DNA of 64,000 bases from Colwellia piezophila ATCC BAA-637 (GTDB taxonomy: Bacteria; Pseudomonadota; Gammaproteobacteria; Enterobacterales; Alteromonadaceae), in the NCBI RefSeq assembly GCF_000378625.1, contig NZ_KB905171.1, positions 158,415-222,414 on the forward strand, written 5' to 3'. The notes below the pieces were generated by a model. That model did no database searches and had not been told where the DNA came from. It worked only from the letters and a program-made list of their open reading frames with translations. The position numbers were made by a program, and so were the translations under genes. Shown piece by piece: positions 20,916-29,205 of this stretch; the stretch's first letter is position 1; each line of letters starts with the position of its first letter.

Positions 20916-21773
20916 TTAGTCAAATACCATAGTGTTTTTCAGCTTGAATAAGGCGTTTTTTTCTAATTGTCTAACGCGTTCTGCTGATATCTGGTATTTA
21001 TTGGCTAGTTCTTGCAAGGTTGTTTTATCTTCGGTTAACCAGCGTGTTTTGATAATATCTTGGCTACGTTCATCTAGAGTGACTAATGCTGTCGATAATT
21101 TTTGATTGGCATGGTTGTCCCAATTGTCATTTTCAACCTCAACCGCTAAGTCTGATTGTTTATCTTCAAGATATTGTGCTGGTGAAAAACTACCGGCACC
21201 AATATTATCATCATCATCTTTTGATAACTCAAACGCTTGGTCATGGCTACTCATACGAGATTCCATTTCCATCACATCTTTAGTGGTTACGCCAAGGCTT
21301 TCTGCTACTGTTTTGACTTCTTCAGTACTGAACCAACCTAAACGTTTTTTATTTTTACGAAGGTTGAAAAATAACTTACGTTGCGCTTTCGTAGTAGCCA
21401 CTTTAACTATGCGCCAATTTTTAAGCACAAACTCATGAATTTCAGCTTTGATCCAATGCACAGCAAAAGATACCAAACGTACACCCACTTCAGGATTAAA
21501 ACGTTTAACAGCTTTCATTAAGCCAACATTGCCTTCTTGCACTAAATCAGCGTGAGGCAAACCATACCCTGAATACCCTTTAGCTACATGAATAACAAAA
21601 CGTAAATGCGACATAATAAGCTCTTGCGCCGCTGATAAATCATTTTCGTTATAGAGGCGAGTCGCCAGGTGATGCTCTTTCTCTGCGGTAAGCATAGGAA
21701 TGCTATACGCTGATTGCATGTATGCTTCGATACTACCACTTTTGGGTAAGGTAAGTTGCATTGTTTGACTCAT
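20916..21773 (-). CDS. rpoH: RNA polymerase heat-shock sigma factor (sigma-32)
   Basis: 285 residues, as in E. coli (284). Region 2 contains [31 protein letters not shown] and [20 protein letters not shown]. The RpoH box [13 protein letters not shown], diagnostic against other sigma-70 proteins, is present. Region 4 contains [14 protein letters not shown] and the [23 protein letters not shown]. It follows ftsX with a 268-base gap, which should hold its own promoters. Position after ftsYEX matches E. coli. Confidence 0.97.
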   Translation of the reverse strand: MSQTMQLTLPKSGSIEAYMQSAYSIPMLTAEKEHHLATRLYNENDLSAAQELIMSHLRFVIHVAKGYSGYGLPHADLVQEGNVGLMKAVKRFNPEVGVRLVSFAVHWIKAEIHEFVLKNWRIVKVATTKAQRKLFFNLRKNKKRLGWFSTEEVKTVAESLGVTTKDVMEMESRMSSHDQAFELSKDDDDNIGAGSFSPAQYLEDKQSDLAVEVENDNWDNHANQKLSTALVTLDERSQDIIKTRWLTEDKTTLQELANKYQISAERVRQLEKNALFKLKNTMVFD

Positions 21774-22041
21774 AAAACTCTCTCCAATCTCTTCTTTAAT
21801 TCACCCGCGATAATAACACAGTTCGACACTCTTTGCGATAGCGGGGATATGAACATAACTTAATATATAGGGCAACACAAGGCTATATTTCAATTTATTG
21901 ATGGTTCAAGCCTTGGGATTTGTAAGTAGATATTTTTCTCAGAATTAAGCAAAGCAGAAGTTGCGTAAGCAATGTTATTAAATCAATGCGTTAACCCTTG
22001 GTGTATTCTCGCGATGATAACTTTAACTAAGGAGCGAGCGG

Positions 22042-23016
22042 TTAATCTGCATTAGGCTCAATTGCTTTTATATGCTGACTTACCGATATATAGCTACCGA
22101 CTAAGGCAAGTACAATGGCAAACGCAATCAGCTTTAATGCTTCACTGCCCGTGAGCCCCTGTAATTGAAAATCACTTTGGTAGAGCTCGCTTAAATCACT
22201 AATAGCGTAACCTAAATACCAGGCAAGCAACGTTACTGCAATACATGAAAGTATCCCGCCAAAGATTCCATACCAAATACCTGCATATAAAAATGGCCGT
22301 TGAATAAAGCTATCGGTAGCGCCGACCAACTTCATTATCGCTATAGCATCTTTTTCATTTAAGATAGCTAATCGAATAGTGTTACCGACAATCAGCACCA
22401 CAGATAAACACAATAATAGCGCTACACCTAGCACGATATCTTCAATTAAACGTGCCATGGCCTCTAAACGGTTTAGCCACTCTAAATCTAGCTTGCCTTG
22501 TTCAACTTCTCTTTCTTTATTCAACTTCGCTAATAAGGCATTCGCGGCTTGTGCCTGACTCGCCCTTTGAGTGGGCGTTACCAGTATTGTCGCTGGTAGC
22601 GGGTTTTTATCTAAATACTCAAGTGACTGACCAAAACCAGATAAAATTTTAAATTCTTTTAATGCTTGTTTTGCTGAAATATAACGCACTTCAGCAACCT
22701 CATTATATAGGCTAATACGTTTGATTAGGTTTTGTGCACTCTTTTCACTGGTTGATAGCTTTAAAAACAGGGTGATTTGCGAAGCACTGTCCCATTGCTC
22801 ACTCACTTGCTCAGCATTTTTAACAAAAAGATGTAGGGTAGCTGGCAATGCCAAACTAATACCTAAAACAAAAATAGTCATCACTGTGGTAAAAGGCGTA
22901 CGCCATAGGCTACCTAAGCTACCTACAGCTTGCTGAACATGTCGAATGGGTAAAGTTAAAATACGCGTCAACATGCTGGCACGTTTTTGTAAGCCACTGC
23001 TATGAATATTACTCAT
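22042..23016 (-). CDS. ftsX: Cell-division permease FtsX
   Basis: The membrane partner of FtsE; the complex regulates septal peptidoglycan hydrolases. Four membrane segments: one N-terminal (about 45-65 in this numbering) before a periplasmic domain of roughly 130 residues, then three C-terminal. The chosen ATG (23016) overlaps the ftsE stop in ATGAGTAA, a coupled 8-base overlap. An in-frame upstream ATG (23058) would add 14 residues, and one between at 23043 is possible. No strong Shine-Dalgarno decides it. The C-terminus ends with a short cytoplasmic tail. Confidence 0.93.
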   Translation of the reverse strand: MSNIHSSGLQKRASMLTRILTLPIRHVQQAVGSLGSLWRTPFTTVMTIFVLGISLALPATLHLFVKNAEQVSEQWDSASQITLFLKLSTSEKSAQNLIKRISLYNEVAEVRYISAKQALKEFKILSGFGQSLEYLDKNPLPATILVTPTQRASQAQAANALLAKLNKEREVEQGKLDLEWLNRLEAMARLIEDIVLGVALLLCLSVVLIVGNTIRLAILNEKDAIAIMKLVGATDSFIQRPFLYAGIWYGIFGGILSCIAVTLLAWYLGYAISDLSELYQSDFQLQGLTGSEALKLIAFAIVLALVGSYISVSQHIKAIEPNAD

Positions 23017-23707
23017 CAGGAGCCCGCTGCGCTTGCAAGCCATCAACAATGCCATCATTAATCATGGTGCCCTCTTTAAGGGTTAGGGTGCGATATTTCA
23101 TCCGCGCGATTAATCCCAGGTCGTGAGTCGCAATAAGTACGGTAACACCGGCGGCATTGAACTCTTCAAATAAACTCATAATATCTAGGGATAACTTGGG
23201 ATCTAAATTACCGGTAGGCTCATCAGCTAAAAGAATAGGAGGTTTGTTTACAATAGCCCTGGCAATACCGACACGTTGTTGTTCACCACCTGAAAGCATA
23301 TGCGGATAGCACTTTAACTTCGCACTCAAATGCACTTTATCTAAGGCCGTGGCAACACGTTTTTTGATTTCTTTATGACTAACACCTTCGATAATTAGCG
23401 GTAAGGCGACATTATCAAAAACAGTTCTATCTTTGAGTAAATTATGGCTTTGGAAAATCATGCCTATGCCCCTACGTACGTAGGGTACTTGCTTGTACTG
23501 TATATCAGCTAACTCGGTATTATTTATTTGAATACTGCCTGAGCTCGGCTTTTCCATTAAGGAAATCAGTTTCAACAAGGTACTCTTTCCTGCACCTGAA
23601 TGGCCAGTTAAAAACGCCATTTCACCACTTGCTAGACTAAAACTAACTTGTTTTAATGCGAGGAAGCCGCCTGGGTAGGTTTTATTTACCTTATTGAAAT
23701 CAATCAT
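23009..23707 (-). CDS. ftsE: Cell-division ATP-binding protein FtsE
   Basis: ABC ATPase of 232 residues. Walker A is TGHSGAGKSTLLKL (about 36-49), Q-loop GMIFQSHNLL, signature LSGGEQQRVGIARAI (about 136-150), Walker B ILLADEPTGNLDP and H-loop IATHD. It energises FtsX signalling to EnvC/amidase systems at the septum. It overlaps ftsX and follows ftsY after 67 bases, the conserved ftsY-ftsE-ftsX order. Confidence 0.96.
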   Translation of the reverse strand: MIDFNKVNKTYPGGFLALKQVSFSLASGEMAFLTGHSGAGKSTLLKLISLMEKPSSGSIQINNTELADIQYKQVPYVRRGIGMIFQSHNLLKDRTVFDNVALPLIIEGVSHKEIKKRVATALDKVHLSAKLKCYPHMLSGGEQQRVGIARAIVNKPPILLADEPTGNLDPKLSLDIMSLFEEFNAAGVTVLIATHDLGLIARMKYRTLTLKEGTMINDGIVDGLQAQRAPDE

Positions 23708-23774
23708 ATTATTTTTAATATTTTTGCTGTTGTTAGCAGGCTAACTTAGCACAGTTGCCCGGTTTTTTTACAAT

Positions 23775-25301
23775 TTATTTACTGAAAATAGCATCGATAA
23801 AGTCATCTGCATTAAAGGGTCTTAAGTCATCTATTCCTTCTCCTACACCTAAATATCTAATGGGTATACTATGCTTATCTGCCACAGCGAAAATAACACC
23901 ACCTTTAGCAGTGCCGTCTAGTTTAGTTATCGTTAGACCAGTTAACCCAACAGCTTCATTAAACAACTTGGTTTGACTTAGCGCATTTTGCCCCGTGCCG
24001 GCATCAAGGGTTAACATCACTTCGTGAGGAGCATTAACATCTAATTTTTTCATCACTCGCACGATTTTTTTCAACTCTTCCATCAAGTGAGCTTTATTTT
24101 GTAAACGCCCTGCTGTATCAGCAATAATGACATCGACCTTACGCGCTTTGGCGGCACTAATGGCATCAAAGATCACTGAAGCACTATCGGCACCCGTATG
24201 CTGAGCAATAACAGGAATATTGTTGCGCTCACCCCAAACTTGTAATTGCTCAACGGCTGCAGCTCTAAAAGTATCACCCGCTGCTAGCATTACTGATTTA
24301 CCCTGTGCCTGAAATTGCTTAGCTAACTTACCAATAGTGGTGGTTTTACCGACACCATTTACGCCAACCATCAGCATGACAAATGGACCATCACTCTCAG
24401 GGATAACAAGTGGTTGGCTGACATTTTCAATTATTTTCTTTAACTCAATTTTCAATAAATCATACAAAGCAGAGGCGTCTTTTAACTGTTTACGATTAGC
24501 ACTTTGTGTTAATGAGTCGATAAGTTTCATGGTGGTTTCAACACCAACATCTGCCAGTAGTAAATGGGTTTCTAGCTCTTCAAACAAATCGTCATCTATT
24601 TGCTTACCGCGAAATAAATCAACTAAGCCGCCCCCTAAATTTTGTCGGGTTTTACTTAAGCCCTGTTTTAAACGGGCAAAGAAACCCAGCTTTTGTTCAG
24701 CTTTAACTTCGGGGTTTAGCTCAGCTTTAACTTCAGCTAGCTGTTCGACTTTTGATTCAAGCGCCGTTGAACTCTCGACTTCTTCGGGCTCTACTTCAGC
24801 AACTGGCTCTAGCTCAGCTACAGGTTCAGAAATTTGCTCAACTGCTTCCATTTCAGCCAATAATTTGGCTTCGGGCTGCACGGTACGAGCAACTTCACTT
24901 GTCGTTTGAGATTCCATCACGGGTGTAGCTTGTGCAACCTCTACTTCAGCGATTACCTCATCAATAACAACTTCAGTAACTTCAGGCGCTACCGTCTCTG
25001 TATTTTCGACACTTTTATCGACCACAGGCGTATCATCAACAACGGTTGCAGAGGCTGCTACTGCTGTCTTTACGGTTAGTGATTCATCAGCCAGTTCAGC
25101 TGTTGACTCGCTTATATCCGCGTTTTCCTGCTCGATAAGTGGTGCAGCTTTTGATTGCTCAAGCTGCTCAACAGGATCAGCGACAAGTGCTTGCTCTTGT
25201 GCAACGCTGGATTGAACTTCATTATTACTGTCTTCAGTACTTACTTGCTCTTTTTTCTTACCAAAGCCTAACCAAGACAACATACCTTTTTTCTTCGACA
25301 C
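23775..25301 (-). CDS. ftsY: Signal recognition particle receptor FtsY
   Basis: 508 residues. The N-terminal A domain (1-205) is acidic and rich in Glu, Val and Ala, including quasi-repeated segments such as EPVAELEPVAEVEPEEVE. It starts with the Lys-rich membrane-targeting motif MSKKKGMLSWLGFGKKK. The NG GTPase domain (about 210-505) carries GVNGVGKTTTIGKLAKQF, DTFRAAAVEQL, DTAGRLQNK and TKLDGTAKGG. It receives ribosome-SRP complexes at the membrane. The A domain is low-complexity and probably fast-evolving. First gene of ftsYEX, divergent from rsmD across 138 bases. Confidence 0.97.
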   Translation of the reverse strand: MSKKKGMLSWLGFGKKKEQVSTEDSNNEVQSSVAQEQALVADPVEQLEQSKAAPLIEQENADISESTAELADESLTVKTAVAASATVVDDTPVVDKSVENTETVAPEVTEVVIDEVIAEVEVAQATPVMESQTTSEVARTVQPEAKLLAEMEAVEQISEPVAELEPVAEVEPEEVESSTALESKVEQLAEVKAELNPEVKAEQKLGFFARLKQGLSKTRQNLGGGLVDLFRGKQIDDDLFEELETHLLLADVGVETTMKLIDSLTQSANRKQLKDASALYDLLKIELKKIIENVSQPLVIPESDGPFVMLMVGVNGVGKTTTIGKLAKQFQAQGKSVMLAAGDTFRAAAVEQLQVWGERNNIPVIAQHTGADSASVIFDAISAAKARKVDVIIADTAGRLQNKAHLMEELKKIVRVMKKLDVNAPHEVMLTLDAGTGQNALSQTKLFNEAVGLTGLTITKLDGTAKGGVIFAVADKHSIPIRYLGVGEGIDDLRPFNADDFIDAIFSK

Positions 25302-25439
25302 TTTTAGCTACCTAAATATATTTCAATATGAATTTGTTTGGGATAATACTCATTCGATTAATAAATCTACTTGGTATAACGACCAAACAAGGATAAAATT
25401 GGCGCTATATTAGCACTTAATAGCAAAATTGTCAGTGAT

Positions 25440-26078
25440 ATGAAGCAAGCAAAGAAACATCAAAATAAAAAAACACCCTCTGGTTACGGTCAAGGTAAAT
25501 CTGCGGGTAAAATCCGTATAATTTCCGGTAAGTATAAAGGCAGAAGATTACCGGTATTAATGGCCGAGGGGCTAAGACCAACAACGGATAGAGTTAAAGA
25601 GACCGTTTTTAACTGGCTCATGCCTTATATTGCTCAAGCCAATTGCCTAGATTGCTTTGCTGGCTCTGGTGGTTTAGGTTTTGAGGCTTTATCTCGCGGT
25701 GCAGAGCAAGTCACTTTAGTAGAATTAAATAGAGCAGCAGCAAAGCAACTATTGGCGAATAAGCAATTACTCGAAGCGGATAACCTTACGGTTGTTAACC
25801 GCGATGTGCTTGCTTTTATTAAAGAAACATTTCTTAATGCTGAGCAAACCACAAGTAGGCAAAAGCCTTATGATTTAGTCTTTCTAGATCCTCCTTTTCG
25901 GCAGCAATTAGTTGAAAAAACGGCTCAGTTATTAAATAACCATAGCTTAGCTGAGCAAGCACTCATTTATGTAGAGATGGAAGCAGAAAGTACCCAAGAG
26001 ATACCGGCGAACTGGCAATTACTGAAAGAGAAAACTGCGGGTCAGGTTATCTATCAACTATACCAATATAACGCCTAA
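25440..26078 (+). CDS. rsmD: 16S rRNA (guanine-966 N2)-methyltransferase
   Basis: 212 residues, class I SAM-dependent methyltransferase. SAM motif CFAGSGGLGFEALSRGA (about 67-83), VELNRAA, and catalytic VFLDPPF (DPPF, a form of the NPPF motif). The basic N-terminus (KIRIISGKYKGRRLPV, then RPTTDRVKETVFNWL) is typical. Divergent from ftsY exactly as in E. coli. An internal start near 25500 would remove a Lys-rich extension of about 20 residues. Confidence 0.94.
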   Translation: MKQAKKHQNKKTPSGYGQGKSAGKIRIISGKYKGRRLPVLMAEGLRPTTDRVKETVFNWLMPYIAQANCLDCFAGSGGLGFEALSRGAEQVTLVELNRAAAKQLLANKQLLEADNLTVVNRDVLAFIKETFLNAEQTTSRQKPYDLVFLDPPFRQQLVEKTAQLLNNHSLAEQALIYVEMEAESTQEIPANWQLLKEKTAGQVIYQLYQYNA

Positions 26079-26110
26079 GCATATTCCCTTTGGCACTGGA
26101 GAACGTAGAT

Positions 26111-26674
26111 ATGTTTATTGATTATCTTGATACACCCTTAGGTTTATTTGAATTTATGGCCACCGAGCTAGGTATCTGCCAAGCCATCTTTTGTGGTGAT
26201 AAAGCCGGCGGTGATAAACGAACGGGTATTGAAAAGTCTGCGAGTAAAACTAACGAAATTACCGACCTTTGCAAACGGCAATTAACTGAATACTTTAACG
26301 GCACACGTCAGGAGTTTACCGTACCACTAGATCCACAAGGTACACCATTTCAACAATCCGTTTGGGACTGTTTAGCAAAAATTCCTTTTGGGACCGTTCA
26401 ATCATACGGCGACATCGCCAAGGCACTTAATAAGCCAAAAGCCTCCCAAGCGGTGGGTGGTGCAAACGGTAGAAACCCTATTACCCTTATTGTGCCTTGT
26501 CATCGTGTTATTGGTAGTAATGGCTCGCTAACAGGTTATGCCGGTGGGGTAGCAAGAAAATTATGGTTGTTAAAACATGAGGGGGTCAACGTTAAAGTAT
26601 CCGATGATGATGCAAAGTTGAATATCAATGATGTTATTGATAAGCGACAAGCAAAAACAGAATTCCTGCGTTAA
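26111..26674 (+). CDS. ogt: Methylated-DNA-protein cysteine methyltransferase
   Basis: A suicide repair enzyme for O6-alkylguanine. The active-site sequence is IVPCHRVIGSNGSLTGYAGG with the acceptor Cys; the HTH includes GTVQSYGDIAKAL and GGANGRNP. ATG at 26111 is chosen because a GGAGA lies eight bases upstream and the protein then opens as MFIDYLDTPLG, the usual Ogt N-terminus; a TTG at 26090 is the alternative. A C-terminal tail of about 30 residues beyond the core (VSDDDAKLNIND) is unusual. It begins 32 bases after rsmD stops, so it is probably cotranscribed. It ends at a strong terminator. Confidence 0.92.
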   Translation: MFIDYLDTPLGLFEFMATELGICQAIFCGDKAGGDKRTGIEKSASKTNEITDLCKRQLTEYFNGTRQEFTVPLDPQGTPFQQSVWDCLAKIPFGTVQSYGDIAKALNKPKASQAVGGANGRNPITLIVPCHRVIGSNGSLTGYAGGVARKLWLLKHEGVNVKVSDDDAKLNINDVIDKRQAKTEFLR

Positions 26675-26713
26675 CAATAAGTAATTGCTTTAAGTGAACT
26701 CAATAGTAATAGC

Positions 26714-26745
26714 AAAAAAGGAGTACCTTTTAGTACTCCTTTTTT
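26714..26745. terminator. Bidirectional terminator
   Basis: AAAAAAGGAGTAC ... GTACTCCTTTTTT with a six-base loop between the convergent ogt and beta-lactamase-like genes. Confidence 0.85.
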
Positions 26746-26762
26746 ATGGAAAGATTTACTCT

Positions 26763-28343
26763 TTATTTTTTCGGCACTAACTTTAAATCTTGAAAATCGA
26801 AGCTAAAGTCCGTGGCTTTCGATACCGCCTTCATAGTAGCGTAGTTGATGCTACCCTCTTCATTCAAATTAAAATTAACAAAGGCGTCAGCTTCCAAGGT
26901 TCTATCATGCCAGCGAACAATAAAAGTATTATGCTGGTAGTGCTCAAGTGTGCCTGCTAATGCCGCGGTATTACTAAATTGCATATGCAGCTTATTATTT
27001 TTAAAGCTAATATTTATTTCACCATACCAATTATCAACATAAGTATTGGCATAATCACGTAATGTTAACGAATGTGCTGCGTTTTTATGCACGGAATCAG
27101 CCATTTTAGCTAAGCGATTTTGTTCTTTGGCTTTACTTTTTTGCTGTTTTTTATGATAAAAATCGATCCAATTTTTTTCAGGTAACTCAAGGTATTCATT
27201 TAATATTTGTAAGTAGATAGCATTAAAAGCATAACCAGATTGCTGATTAGTTAAAATCACCATCGCCAGATCTTCTTCCGGTACTAACACCACTTTAGAA
27301 ACCATACCTAAAATACCACCACTGTGATGAATTAATTTTACGCCATGGTAATCTTTCATGAACCAACCTAAGCCATAAGCTGAAAAGTGGGTTTTATCTT
27401 GCCGAGTGGCTTTATCAGAAACAGACAATAAAGTACGCGGCTGCCACATGGCACGACTTTGCTTAGCTGAAAATAACCGCGGTGCATTGTCATCAAGGAT
27501 ATTTCCGTAGGTGCCTTGATTAAGCTGCGCCAATAGCCAAAAGCTCATATCATTAACACTTGAAGCTACAGAGGCCGCCGCGCCAAATCTCTCTATGAAA
27601 TTACCGCCAACAACATTTAGTTCACCATTAAGAGGCACATGCGCTCTGGCAACATTTTTGTTCTGCGTTTCAATCTTTGAAAAAGCAGCACGGGTATTTT
27701 TCATGCCCAAAGCAGTAAAAATACGCTGTTGAACAACGTCATTCCAAGATTGCCCCGTAACACGAGCGATCACTTCTCCAGCGACAATATATAGCAAATT
27801 GTCATAAGCAAATTCACTGCGAAAACTAGAGACAACAGGTAGATGTTTAATACCTTTAATAACATCATCATTAGTTAAAGTGGTGTGCGGCCAAATCATT
27901 AAGTCACCTGCACCCAAGCCTAAACCTGAGTTGTGTGCTAATAAATCAATGATAGTGAATTCACGAGTAACGTAGGCATCTGGCATCTGAAATTCGGGAA
28001 TAATGTCAGTTACTTTGGTTTGCCAAGTTAACTTTCCTTCATCCACCAAATTCGCTAATAGCGCAACGGTCATGGCTTTGGTATTAGAAGCTATGCCAAA
28101 TAAAGTATCCGCCGTCACTTTCGCAGATTTTCCGTGCTCAATAACCCCGAAGCCTTTACTCATTACCACCTTGTTATCTTTCACAATAGCGACCGCGACA
28201 CCCGGCACTTGAAAAGTACTCATGGCTTGGGCAATGGCTAGCTCAATATTAGTATTCTTATCAGCAATGCTACTTGCCTGCGTCGGCGTTACGAATGACA
28301 AGAGCAAGGTAATTAAAAATACGGTACAACTGAATAACTTCAT
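26763..28343 (-). CDS. Exported serine hydrolase, class C beta-lactamase-like, with DUF3471 domain
   Basis: A penicillin-binding-protein-like hydrolase of about 526 residues. The start is set at 28343 because AGGAAA lies five bases upstream and the product then begins with a clean signal peptide (MKLFSCTVFLITLLLSFVTP). Catalytic motifs: SNTK (SxxK, with FGIASNTKAMT), YDN (YxN), and HHSGG as the KTG equivalent. The C-terminal ~110 residues (RDYANTYVDNWYGEINISF) form a DUF3471 lipocalin-like domain found on esterase/peptidase relatives. More likely a D-amino-peptidase or esterase than an antibiotic-resistance enzyme. A single gene. Confidence 0.9.
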   Translation of the reverse strand: MKLFSCTVFLITLLLSFVTPTQASSIADKNTNIELAIAQAMSTFQVPGVAVAIVKDNKVVMSKGFGVIEHGKSAKVTADTLFGIASNTKAMTVALLANLVDEGKLTWQTKVTDIIPEFQMPDAYVTREFTIIDLLAHNSGLGLGAGDLMIWPHTTLTNDDVIKGIKHLPVVSSFRSEFAYDNLLYIVAGEVIARVTGQSWNDVVQQRIFTALGMKNTRAAFSKIETQNKNVARAHVPLNGELNVVGGNFIERFGAAASVASSVNDMSFWLLAQLNQGTYGNILDDNAPRLFSAKQSRAMWQPRTLLSVSDKATRQDKTHFSAYGLGWFMKDYHGVKLIHHSGGILGMVSKVVLVPEEDLAMVILTNQQSGYAFNAIYLQILNEYLELPEKNWIDFYHKKQQKSKAKEQNRLAKMADSVHKNAAHSLTLRDYANTYVDNWYGEINISFKNNKLHMQFSNTAALAGTLEHYQHNTFIVRWHDRTLEADAFVNFNLNEEGSINYATMKAVSKATDFSFDFQDLKLVPKK

Positions 28344-28426
28344 TTTAGTTTCCTGATTTAAGGTGATTACTTTCATTTGAGCTAGTTTAAACTTACTTTA
28401 GCCCCTCTTACCTCAACGAGTAGTAA

Positions 28427-29062
28427 TTAAGCGATCTCTATACCTAAGCTAGATAAGCCTTCAGATAAGCTCATGTTCTTGGCAAGTTGGCAGCTACGTT
28501 TATCTTCAGCCGCAAACTTTAAATAATCGAACAGTTCATTTTGCGTATCTTTTTCCCACTGAACTAATGGATGTTCATCCATTTGTTCCGTGGTAATAAC
28601 AAACTCTTCATCGCCATTATCATCGACTTCATCAAGTAACAATAATTCAACATAATAACTGACGGTATTATGAGAAAGTCGGCTAATACATCTAATATCG
28701 TCTAGATCTGCATCGGTGATTTTATTTTTTTTCTGTGGTTTACTTTGCATTAATTGCCATAAAGCCGTTAATGCCATACACGCATCAAGTGCAGGAAAAA
28801 CCCCAAAAGAGTCAAACGCTTCTGGATCTGGCGTTTCAGGCTCTAATTTGAGTAGTTGTGCGTCAACATTGATTTTTACCGTATTGCGATTAGCCAGCCA
28901 TTGCCAAATGATATCGAGTTGGTTACGAAGAATTTTAGCATCACCAAAACCTTCGGCTTCACTAAACATTTGATAATTGGGTAACATACGCTCAAGTAGC
29001 GCTGCAGAAAAAGTAATTTGTTGCCAATGACTTAACTTGGCAAAAGGAAGATGAATAGCCAC
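28427..29062 (-). CDS. DUF416 family protein (YjaG-like)
   Basis: A 211-residue cytoplasmic protein similar in layout to E. coli YjaG: WQQITFSAALLERMLPNY, MFSEAEGFGDAKILRN, IIWQWL and FGVFPALDACMAL. The function of the family is unknown. It is helical and acidic. It stands alone, with an inverted-repeat element upstream of its start. Confidence 0.88.
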   Translation of the reverse strand: MAIHLPFAKLSHWQQITFSAALLERMLPNYQMFSEAEGFGDAKILRNQLDIIWQWLANRNTVKINVDAQLLKLEPETPDPEAFDSFGVFPALDACMALTALWQLMQSKPQKKNKITDADLDDIRCISRLSHNTVSYYVELLLLDEVDDNGDEEFVITTEQMDEHPLVQWEKDTQNELFDYLKFAAEDKRSCQLAKNMSLSEGLSSLGIEIA

Positions 29063-29102
29063 TTAGGTATAGACTCAGTTGCGATAATTCACTGGATTAT
29101 AC

Positions 29103-29133
29103 CCAAGCTTATTCAAAATGCGAATAAGCTTGG
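29103..29133. repeat. Perfect palindromic repeat
   Basis: CCAAGCTTATTC-AAAATGC-GAATAAGCTTGG between the coiled-coil gene and yjaG; a second short hairpin CGCTAA...TTAGCG lies at 29174-29189. No T-run follows, so it is more like an extragenic palindrome than a classical terminator. Confidence 0.6.
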
Positions 29134-29205
29134 CGCTATCAAGCACTAAATTGTATCCACTAAGGCGTATTACCGCTAAGCCTTTAGCGATAATACTCAA
29201 AAAAA

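Noticed and set aside
24337..24909. 190-codon plus-strand ORF opposite ftsY
   Set aside because: Ser/Thr-rich antisense shadow of the low-complexity and GTPase part of ftsY.
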